A stretch of DNA of 5,336 nt from Cyanobacteria bacterium UBA8803 (lineage in GTDB: Bacteria; Cyanobacteriota; Cyanobacteriia; Cyanobacteriales; Coleofasciculaceae). Where the stretch lies: positions 1-5,336 of the forward strand of contig DNXU01000073.1 in the NCBI GenBank assembly GCA_003505715.1. Reading direction: 5' to 3'. Both the position numbers and the translations under genes were made by a program. Below are positions 1 through 5,336 of the stretch, piece after piece (the stretch's first letter is position 1; every line of letters starts with the position of its first letter). The notes below the pieces were generated by a model that worked only from the letters and a program-made list of their open reading frames with translations, was not told the origin of the DNA and did not search any database.

Positions 1-115
1 AATTTGTTTAAGTCCCGTTAGTACAATTCCTCATAAAAAAGCAATCGCCCAAATTCATCTCCTCAGAGATAGTTGACAATAGTTAATCAGAATTAAAAGA
101 GCAATTTTAATGGAT
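1..115. other. Region downstream of the operon, no convincing gene
   Basis: AT-rich sequence follows the TAA of the second transporter gene. It holds a short AT inverted repeat (93-98 with 105-110), a 5-bp hairpin ATCTC-CTCA-GAGAT (57-70) and, on the minus strand, a T6 run (40-35). The run lies 16 nt past the hairpin, so these do not form a proper intrinsic terminator. A 16-codon minus-strand frame (58-8) has GAGGAG abutting its ATG but is too short to call. Confidence 0.5.
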
Positions 116-2824
116 TTAAACTCCAGTATTTACTAAACTCTTTTGGCGAACCTTCACCTGTTTCGCCATCAATTTAGCAAACAAACCGTCTTGAGAAGCT
201 AATTCCTCAAACGTTCCCTGCTGCACGACTCGCCCCGCTTCAATCACGTAGATGCGATCAGCATTGCGAATCGTACTGAGACGATGTGCGATCGCAATTC
301 GCGTTACCTTCAGCTTCTCCAAACTTTCACTCACAATCGCCTGCGTCCGGTTATCCAACGCACTGGTAGCTTCATCAAAAAAGATGATTCGCGGCTTCAA
401 AACCAACGCCCGCGCAATCAGTAACCGTTGTCGCTGTCCACCGGATAAATTTGCCCCCCCTTCCGAAATTACCGTGTGCATCCCCATTGGCATATTTTCA
501 ATATCTTCCGCAAACCCTGCCATCCGCGCCGCTTCCCAGCATTCTTCCATTCTGATTAATGCGCCACCGCTGATATTTTCAAAGACACTTTCGCTATTGA
601 TGCGCCCATTTTGTAGCACTACACCCAGTTGACGACGCACCGCAGAAACATCTAACCCCGATAAATCTTGTCCGTCGTAGTAAACCGTACCCTGTTCCGG
701 AACATCGAAACCCAACAACATCCGCAGCGTGGTAGACTTACCGCTACCAGAGGGGCCAACAAACGCAATAAACTCACCTGGTTTCGCTTCAATTGTCACA
801 TCATCGAGATTTAACGGCCCATCTTCCCGATAACGGAAAGTAACATGATCCAATTTGACATAACCAGAAAGTCGCCCCGGATCGGCTTTATTTAAATCCA
901 CCTCTGGTAATTCGTCTACGATTGGTTTGGCGTGTTCCCACAACACCCCAATTTCCAACAGGTCGATTAGATTGTTGCTGAGAGTTGTTACCCCCGTAAT
1001 AAAGACAGCAAATGCCGTATTAAATGCCAAAAAAGTCCCGGTAGATAAACTACCTGTTTGCGCCTGACTCAACAAGCTAGCCGTCATCCAGAAAATCACA
1101 ATCGGAGTTAAATTAGACTGCAAAATATTAAAGGTAGCAATTAAATCTTCAATGCTTTGGTTATCTCGCATCAGCTTCAGTTGTTGCTGATAGTACTTTG
1201 CCCAAAAAGCAAAAGCCCGTCCTTCTGATCCTGTGGTTCGTAGTTTGGAAATACCGCCGACGAGCTGAATGGTAAGTCCGCCAATTTCACCTTCCAATTC
1301 TTCCATCTGGGCAGTTTTTTGACGTTTAAAGTGACCTGCAATACTCGTTACAATAACAGTGAGGAGTACAATTACAACTGCAACCGATGCTAAGGATGGA
1401 CTGTAGATAAACAGTAATCCCAAATTCAGCAGCGAAAATAAACTTTTAAACAGGATATCTAGCTTATCAGCACCCAGCTTGCCACGAATCTGATTAATTG
1501 CATTCACACGGGAGAGCATTTCTCCAGAGGAATACTGCCGGAAGAAAGCCAGCCGCAGTCTGAGTAGCCGATCCCATACAGCACTCTGCGTGTTGAAGTA
1601 GGAATACATCTCAATCCGATTCAGGTTAATTCCCTGAGTGACTCGGAAAATTGCTACACCGAAACTAGCAGCTAGTAACCCTAAAGTCAGTTGCAGTAGT
1701 AATCCACGATCAGCATCGGGAATGGCAGTATCAATCAAAACACCCGTAGCTTGAGGAACTACCATACCTGTTAAAGCTGCGGCTATCCCCAACACCAAAA
1801 GGCTCAAAAGCTCTCGTCCTCTACCCCTTAGCGAATACTGAAACAGCGTCAGCAGATCCACCTTTTTTTCCGGAAACGGTGGATAAAACATATAACCATT
1901 AGGAGACAGCAGTTTAGCGGTGCGATCGCTCACTGGAATTCGCTTAAGAGTCACCGGGTTATAAATTTCATAGTTCATCTTGCCGTTTAGCAGTAATGCC
2001 ACCGGGGTATTGTCTGCTTGAAGATAAGCAAGGATTGGGCCACAATCTACTCGCCACCAGCGTTCTGAGAGTAACACCCGCCGAATTCGCATTTGGGAAG
2101 CACGAGCGATCGCTTCTAGGGGTTCCTTCACCCGCTGCATATTTTCCGATTTACTAGGGGGTTTAATCTGAATCCCCATCGCGTGTCCCACAGCACCAGC
2201 AGCGGCTAGAAGTGGATCGCTAACAAAAGCCGTAGTAGCTTGCTTGGGCGCAATTAGGGAAACAAAATCTGCGATCGCACCCACTGTTGCCGCTTGGTTG
2301 AGGCGTTCCCGTTCTTGAAATTGCGCCAGTGTCTCTAATTGAGACTGCTGCTCTAGTTCTTGCAAACAAGAAAGAAATTCTTGATGAAAATTATCTAAAA
2401 TCGTGAGTTGAGTTTGCCAGGGAGTATAGCTAAAAACTTCCGGTGCTGGCAGTAAAATTCCGCTGAGGTTAAATACCGAACTTAACTGTTTAAACCAAGT
2501 TGTTATAAAAATATTACTAGATGAAATATTACTATCTAATTCTGAGCGATGGAAGTGCAGTAATGTTGAATCTGTGATAGGAACTACCAGAATAGATAAG
2601 CTATTAAAATTCTGGGATGTGGCAAATCCAAATAGGGCTTCCCCCACTTCGGCGGTAAACAAATAACGTCGAGAGCCTTGCAAGCTGCCATTTTGGTTCT
2701 GGCTCAGGAATACTGCCACTGAACCGGATTCAATCATCCATACTTGTTGCGGCTCATCGAGTAACAATACCTCACCTTGGCGAACAAATTTGGTGGAATT
2801 CAAAACCGTATATTTATTCTTCAT
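116..2824 (-). CDS. NHLM/NHLP-type bacteriocin export ABC transporter, permease/ATPase subunit with cNMP-binding-like N-terminus
   Basis: Second export ATPase of the pair, about 902 residues, placed in the inner membrane. Seen in order: a beta-rich cyclic-nucleotide-binding/cupin-like segment (about 5-100, with VWMIESGSVAVF); a Gln/Glu/Leu-rich linker (about 140-195); a C39-like but catalytically empty domain (about 200-318, including RWWRVDCGPILAYL and NGYMFYPPFP, which I recognise as hallmarks of this family); an ABC membrane domain (about 338-620); and a complete ATPase. The ATPase has Walker A GPSGSGKST (Lys696), signature LSGGQ (793-797), Walker B FFDE (Asp817, Glu818) and H-loop His847. 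The ATG at 2824 is chosen over an in-frame GTG at 2869. It is preceded by AAGGA (very close) and GAGG (12 nt away), overlaps the upstream stop by 11 nt, and the 15 extra residues from the GTG look like read-through of the upstream gene. It probably works with the peptidase subunit as a heteromeric exporter, but that is inferred from pairing and family knowledge. The ligand of the N-terminal domain is unknown. Confidence 0.92.
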   Translation of the reverse strand: MKNKYTVLNSTKFVRQGEVLLLDEPQQVWMIESGSVAVFLSQNQNGSLQGSRRYLFTAEVGEALFGFATSQNFNSLSILVVPITDSTLLHFHRSELDSNISSSNIFITTWFKQLSSVFNLSGILLPAPEVFSYTPWQTQLTILDNFHQEFLSCLQELEQQSQLETLAQFQERERLNQAATVGAIADFVSLIAPKQATTAFVSDPLLAAAGAVGHAMGIQIKPPSKSENMQRVKEPLEAIARASQMRIRRVLLSERWWRVDCGPILAYLQADNTPVALLLNGKMNYEIYNPVTLKRIPVSDRTAKLLSPNGYMFYPPFPEKKVDLLTLFQYSLRGRGRELLSLLVLGIAAALTGMVVPQATGVLIDTAIPDADRGLLLQLTLGLLAASFGVAIFRVTQGINLNRIEMYSYFNTQSAVWDRLLRLRLAFFRQYSSGEMLSRVNAINQIRGKLGADKLDILFKSLFSLLNLGLLFIYSPSLASVAVVIVLLTVIVTSIAGHFKRQKTAQMEELEGEIGGLTIQLVGGISKLRTTGSEGRAFAFWAKYYQQQLKLMRDNQSIEDLIATFNILQSNLTPIVIFWMTASLLSQAQTGSLSTGTFLAFNTAFAVFITGVTTLSNNLIDLLEIGVLWEHAKPIVDELPEVDLNKADPGRLSGYVKLDHVTFRYREDGPLNLDDVTIEAKPGEFIAFVGPSGSGKSTTLRMLLGFDVPEQGTVYYDGQDLSGLDVSAVRRQLGVVLQNGRINSESVFENISGGALIRMEECWEAARMAGFAEDIENMPMGMHTVISEGGANLSGGQRQRLLIARALVLKPRIIFFDEATSALDNRTQAIVSESLEKLKVTRIAIAHRLSTIRNADRIYVIEAGRVVQQGTFEELASQDGLFAKLMAKQVKVRQKSLVNTGV
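288..295. repeat. HIP1 octamer
   Basis: Perfect GCGATCGC palindrome within the second transporter gene, in the ATPase domain just before the H-loop histidine. One of six exact copies in the window. Confidence 0.9.
1922..1929. repeat. HIP1 octamer
   Basis: Perfect GCGATCGC inside the second transporter gene, near the end of the C39-like domain. Confidence 0.9.
2106..2113. repeat. HIP1 octamer
   Basis: Perfect GCGATCGC inside the second transporter gene, encoding part of the EAIARAS stretch. Confidence 0.9.
2271..2278. repeat. HIP1 octamer
   Basis: Perfect GCGATCGC inside the second transporter gene, encoding part of the GAIADF stretch. Confidence 0.9.
2814..2824 (-). other. 11-nt overlap of the two transporter genes (probable translational coupling)
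   Basis: The downstream ATG (2824-2822) lies inside the last codons of the peptidase/ABC gene, whose TAA is at 2816-2814; the overlap reads ATGAAGAATAA. Candidate ribosome-binding sequences lie just upstream: AAGGA at 2830-2826, one base from the ATG and probably too close, and GAGG at 2840-2837, 12 nt away. The arrangement suggests that ribosomes finishing the first gene re-initiate on the second, giving matched amounts of both subunits. Confidence 0.75.
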
Positions 2825-5069
2825 TTCCTTCAGCTTCCTCACCGTGAACCAATTCGGCGTAGAATCCACCCATCTGCATTAATTGGTCATGCTTTCCTCG
2901 CTGCACCACGATACCGCGATCTAATACTATGATTTCATCACAGTCTTTAATAGAACTGAGGCGGTGTGCGACGATTATGCAACTACAGCCTCGTTGCCGC
3001 AGGTTGTTGTAAATAAATTGTTCCGTTTCCCCATCTAGAGCGCTGGTGGCTTCATCCAGAACTAAAATGGTGGGATTGTGAACAAGCGATCGTGCAATTT
3101 CTAACCGTTGGCGTTGTCCACCGCTTAAGTTTGCACCACCTTCCAGCAGTTCGCCGTTATAACCACCCGGTATCGCCAGAATCACATCTTGAATTCTGGC
3201 ATCAATACAGGCGCGACGCAGTTGGGAATCAGAAACCGTTGTATCCCACAGCGTTAAGTTATCGCGGACAGTTCCGGAAAATAGAAATACTTCTTGTTCA
3301 ACTGTTGCGATTGAAGTGACTAAAACTGATCGCGAAATATCATTTCTTGGTTTACCATCAAATAAAATATCGCCAGACCAAGGTTCATACAGTCCTGATA
3401 CTAATTTAGCAACCGTCGATTTTCCAGAACCACTCCCTCCTACCAAAGCAACCCGTTGTCCAGGTTGGATTGTACAGCTAAAGTTTTCAATTAGCGGTTT
3501 ATTAACTTTGGCGTATCCAAACGTAATGTTACGCAGTTCTATTTGTCCTTGTAGGCGAATTGGAGAAGTATCAACAGAAGAGTTTTGAGTTACTACTTCT
3601 GCCTTCTGCCTCCTGCCTTTTGCCTTTTGCTCTTTACCGCCTTTGGCTAACAATGGATCGGTATCATTGTCCAATACGTCATCTAACCGCATCAAGTTAC
3701 CTGCTAAGGTTGGCAGTGTGACAGCAAACCCCATTAATTGCTCAATCGGCATTTGGAAGCTTGTCAGCAACGCTTGAAAGGCAACTAACATCCCGATTGT
3801 CATCTTCCCATCCATGACTTGCCAACCCCCAACGGCTAGCACAATCGTCGTTGTCAGTCCGGTTACCAGAATTGGCAAAACTAGCAGAATTTCATAAACT
3901 ACTGCTATGCTGCGATAATTATTGTTAGACTTAGCAAAATAGCCAGACCATCGAGCAAAAAAGTCTGATTCCAGTGCCGAAGCTTTAAGCGTTTCCATAC
4001 TCTGAATTCCGGCAATGCCTATGCCTTCTAACTTGCCATCATCCTTATCTATTTCCATATAGCGTTCCTCTAACCAGCCTTGTACGCCGAGCAACGCCAC
4101 AATATTTATAATGGCTAACGTTAGGGCAACTCCTGCCAGTATTGGGTTATAAGCAAACATCACCAATAGGTAGAGAACTGTCATTACTATATTGATGATG
4201 GTTTCAGCCATACTGCCGGAAATGGCTTGCGCTACCTTGTCATTCAACTTGACCCGTCCGCCAATTTCACCGGGAAACCGTTGCGTATAAAAACCGACAG
4301 GCAGTTTCAACATATGCCAGAAAAATTGACTGGACATACTGGCGGCTAATTTAATTTGCAACTGTCTTAAATAACGTCGCTGTTGAGAGAATAGAAATGC
4401 CTGAATTAGGGTAGTGAGGAGCATTCCTAGTAACAATGGACGCAGCCAATCTGTACGGTCTTCAACCAAGATTTGATCGACGAAGACTTGACTAAAAACA
4501 GGCAGTGCAAGTCCCGGCACCACTAGCAAAAAGCCCAACAAGACGCTGAGAGAAACAGCTCCCATCGAACTTTGCAACCGTTCTAAGAGCGATCGCAATA
4601 CGCTAGGCGGTAGTCCCCCTTTCTTAAATTCCGACCCTGGTTCCATTGCCAGGATAACGCCAATATACGCCTGGTCAAATTCTTGTAAGGAAACTGTACG
4701 AGGGCCAGTCGCTGGGTCGTTAATGTAAACTTTATCTTTTTCAAAGCCTTCAACAACCAAGAGGTGGCTGAAATTCCAAAATGCGATCGCGGGGAGCCGC
4801 ATTTGAGCAAGCTGTGCGGTTTCCTTTTTAAACGCTTTTGCTCGGAATCCGTATTGTCTGGCGGCTTTGACAATGCTAGCTGGTTGGCTACCGTCACGAG
4901 AAACGCCACAGTCCTGCCGCAGTTTGGCTAGAGGAACGAAACGCTGGTAATCCCCCAGCATGATACCCAGTGCTGCTGCGCCACACTCCACTTCTTCCAT
5001 TTGCAGCAAGGTAGGTGTTTTTACGCGCTTTTTAGGTTGTTGTTTAAAGATTTGACTAAGCCACAGCAC
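2814..5069 (-). CDS. NHLM/NHLP-type bacteriocin (RiPP) export ABC transporter, C39 peptidase/permease/ATPase subunit
   Basis: Inner-membrane exporter expected to remove the leader peptide from a ribosomally made peptide and pump the product out. Seen in the 751 residues: an N-terminal C39 peptidase (about 1-145) with oxyanion Gln23, catalytic Cys29 in the VECGAAALG motif, His102 in NFSHLLVVEGF and Asp118 in NDPATG. A six-helix ABC membrane domain follows (about 165-460, first helix about 170-192). The C-terminal ATPase has Walker A GGSGSGKST (Lys550), a Q-loop VEQEVF, signature LSGGQ (648-652), Walker B LVLDE (Asp672, Glu673) and H-loop His702. All catalytic residues are present, so it should be active. 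The start is GTG, with an in-frame TAG five codons upstream and a weak GAGA about 9 nt before it; starting at Met24 would lose Gln23. The linker at residues 480-492 is encoded by a heptanucleotide repeat. The gene overlaps the next by 11 nt. LapB/HlyB-type transporters have a degenerate peptidase, so the intact triad and the partner gene favour the NHLM family. The family call is recognition from motifs, not a database search. Confidence 0.93.
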   Translation of the reverse strand: MLWLSQIFKQQPKKRVKTPTLLQMEEVECGAAALGIMLGDYQRFVPLAKLRQDCGVSRDGSQPASIVKAARQYGFRAKAFKKETAQLAQMRLPAIAFWNFSHLLVVEGFEKDKVYINDPATGPRTVSLQEFDQAYIGVILAMEPGSEFKKGGLPPSVLRSLLERLQSSMGAVSLSVLLGFLLVVPGLALPVFSQVFVDQILVEDRTDWLRPLLLGMLLTTLIQAFLFSQQRRYLRQLQIKLAASMSSQFFWHMLKLPVGFYTQRFPGEIGGRVKLNDKVAQAISGSMAETIINIVMTVLYLLVMFAYNPILAGVALTLAIINIVALLGVQGWLEERYMEIDKDDGKLEGIGIAGIQSMETLKASALESDFFARWSGYFAKSNNNYRSIAVVYEILLVLPILVTGLTTTIVLAVGGWQVMDGKMTIGMLVAFQALLTSFQMPIEQLMGFAVTLPTLAGNLMRLDDVLDNDTDPLLAKGGKEQKAKGRRQKAEVVTQNSSVDTSPIRLQGQIELRNITFGYAKVNKPLIENFSCTIQPGQRVALVGGSGSGKSTVAKLVSGLYEPWSGDILFDGKPRNDISRSVLVTSIATVEQEVFLFSGTVRDNLTLWDTTVSDSQLRRACIDARIQDVILAIPGGYNGELLEGGANLSGGQRQRLEIARSLVHNPTILVLDEATSALDGETEQFIYNNLRQRGCSCIIVAHRLSSIKDCDEIIVLDRGIVVQRGKHDQLMQMGGFYAELVHGEEAEGNEE
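3596..3630. repeat. Five-unit heptanucleotide tandem repeat inside the peptidase/ABC gene
   Basis: Five uninterrupted 7-nt units lie head to tail, consensus CTYYTGC on the plus strand: two of CTTCTGC, one of CTCCTGC, two of CTTTTGC. Degenerate heptanucleotide repeats (STRR-type) are a known feature of filamentous cyanobacterial genomes, usually between genes. Here the tract is translated as a Lys/Gln/Arg-rich stretch, residues 480-492 of the exporter, between the membrane domain and the ATPase. The 35 nt are not a multiple of three, so a clean in-frame insertion must have included some flanking bases. The next heptamer (3631-3637, TCTTTAC) is at best a decayed sixth unit; counting it would give 42 nt. 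Confidence 0.85.
4589..4596. repeat. HIP1 octamer
   Basis: Perfect GCGATCGC inside the peptidase/ABC gene, in the link between the peptidase and membrane domains. Confidence 0.9.
4783..4790. repeat. HIP1 octamer
   Basis: Perfect GCGATCGC inside the peptidase/ABC gene, a few codons before catalytic His102. Confidence 0.9.
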
Positions 5070-5197
5070 TACTTTATTTCTCTATAATCCTGCGTAAGTA
5101 ACGTTTTAAGGAACCTGGCTCTATGCGAATCTAATACCCATTCAAAATGCCTGCCATCTATAGAGAAGGCTGTAAACCTTGTCTTGACAGGATTCAT
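5069..5197 (-). CDS. Possible 42-residue small ORF abutting the exporter gene; function unknown
   Basis: An ATG at 5197 opens a 42-codon frame that ends at TAG (5071-5069). The last G of that stop is the first base of the exporter's GTG, giving a TAGTG junction typical of coupled genes. The peptide starts MNPVKTRFTAF, contains GRHFEWVLDSHRARFLK and ends QDYREIK. It is basic and aromatic-rich, with no membrane segment, no Gly-Gly site and no Cys. It does not look like a Nif11 or nitrile-hydratase leader precursor. Against it being real: no good ribosome-binding sequence precedes the ATG, a TAA immediately precedes it, and another frame overlaps its first half. It could be a leader ORF, the 3' remnant of a broken gene, or chance. 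I do not recognise it. Confidence 0.25.
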   Translation of the reverse strand: MNPVKTRFTAFSIDGRHFEWVLDSHRARFLKTLLTQDYREIK

Positions 5198-5273
5198 TTA
5201 TAAAATCTATCTTTAGATATTTGCTAAATTCTTCTTCATGATAGTCCCAATCAAGTACATCAGAAATCAGCAA
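5142..5273 (-). pseudogene. Possible remnant reading frame upstream of the operon
   Basis: A stop-free frame of 43 codons runs from a TTG at 5273 to a TGA at 5144-5142. It reads like protein: it begins LLISDVLDWDYHEEEF, continues with SKYLKIDFINES and ends SLLYRWQAF. There is no ATG or GTG in frame, the TTG lies inside the candidate -10 box, and a TAA is immediately upstream, so it is unlikely to be translated as a free gene. It overlaps the 42-codon frame at 5197-5142. A single frameshift there would join the two into one product of about 65 to 80 residues ending at the exporter's start codon. It may therefore be a decayed gene; chance is also possible. Family not recognised. Confidence 0.2.
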
Positions 5274-5300
5274 TTATACTGGTTCCTGCCTAAGTTGACA
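5273..5300 (-). promoter_or_regulatory. Candidate sigma-70-type promoter for the export operon
   Basis: On the minus strand a perfect TATAAT lies at 5278-5273. The best -35 candidate is TGTCAA at 5300-5295 with a 16-nt spacer, a poor match to TTGACA. Transcription would begin near 5266 and leave a leader of about 195 nt before the GTG of the peptidase/ABC gene. The -10 is convincing and the -35 is not. The operon may equally be read from genes to the right of the window. Confidence 0.35.
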
Positions 5301-5336
5301 TTTTTTTTATCGGAGAAAAGACGGGAACAGAAGCTG

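Larger units (their letters stand above)
5070..5336. other. Upstream intergenic region of the export operon
   Basis: This 267-nt stretch holds the candidate minus-strand promoter and the two small frames described separately. It also has two TTGACA hexamers on the plus strand (5184-5189 and 5295-5300), neither with a good -10 at normal spacing, and an A8 run on the minus strand (5308-5301). No tRNA-like fold or known riboswitch core was seen, and neither strand contains the end of a HlyD-type adaptor gene. Confidence 0.6.

Noticed and set aside
8..58. 16-codon minus-strand ORF downstream of the operon as a precursor peptide
   Set aside because: It is too short for a leader plus core, has no Gly-Gly processing site, and its GAGGAG directly abuts the ATG, leaving no spacing for ribosome binding.
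35..70. Intrinsic terminator for the operon on the minus strand
   Set aside because: The 5-bp hairpin at 57-70 is weak and is separated from the T6 run by 16 nt; no GC-rich stem abuts the run.
252..632. Plus-strand 126-codon open frame
   Set aside because: It lies antisense to the ATPase domain of the second transporter gene, where every conserved motif is in the minus-strand frame. Its product shows no recognisable domain.
3092..3588. Two plus-strand open frames of 75 and 90 codons
   Set aside because: Both are antisense to the highly conserved ATPase domain of the peptidase/ABC gene and are shadows of its codon pattern.
4583..4909. Minus-strand 108-codon frame in another register
   Set aside because: It overlaps the C39 peptidase domain out of frame, and the catalytic motifs are all in the main frame.
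5052..5088. Plus-strand TTGACT and TATAAT as a promoter facing right
   Set aside because: The spacer is 25 nt, too long for a sigma-70 promoter, and no plus-strand gene follows within the window.
5148..5204. Plus-strand 18-codon ORF with a CxxC motif (MPAIYREGCKPCLDRIHL)
   Set aside because: It has no ribosome-binding site, is very short, and lies antisense to the other small frames. Nothing supports its expression.
5184..5211. Plus-strand TTGACA (5184-5189) as a -35 element
   Set aside because: The only -10-like sequence at normal spacing is a poor TCTATC, and no plus-strand ORF of useful length follows.

Overview
The window looks like chromosomal DNA from a cyanobacterium, probably a filamentous or other HIP1-rich species. 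Six perfect copies of the octamer GCGATCGC (HIP1) occur in 5.3 kb, where chance would give about 0.1. A five-unit heptanucleotide tract of a kind common in Nostoc-like genomes sits inside one gene. The closest recognisable protein families are also well represented in cyanobacteria.

The window is almost filled by two large overlapping genes, both on the minus strand, so the operon reads from right to left. First comes a 751-residue C39-peptidase/ABC exporter (5069 to 2814). It is followed by a roughly 902-residue ABC exporter with a cyclic-nucleotide-binding-like N-terminus (2824 to 116). Together they match the paired export ATPases of the NHLM/NHLP (nitrile-hydratase-leader-peptide / Nif11-type) RiPP secretion systems. 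The first subunit should cut a leader peptide after a Gly-Gly/Gly-Ala type site while exporting the cargo. The second carries a sensor-like domain and what appears to be a catalytically dead C39-like domain before its own membrane and ATPase domains. Both ATPase domains have complete motifs. The 11-nt overlap between the genes suggests translational coupling and a fixed ratio of the two subunits.

The right flank (5070-5336) is an upstream region of 267 nt. It holds a consensus -10 box on the minus strand and two overlapping small reading frames of uncertain status; one ends in a TAGTG junction with the peptidase/ABC gene. The left flank (1-115) lies downstream of the operon and contains only weak hairpins and no convincing gene. 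No precursor peptide, modification enzyme or HlyD-type adaptor is inside the window, so the cargo cannot be read from it. The system belongs to a known family. The less ordinary points are the repeat inside the linker of the first transporter, the pseudo-peptidase domain of the second, and the small or broken frames just upstream.
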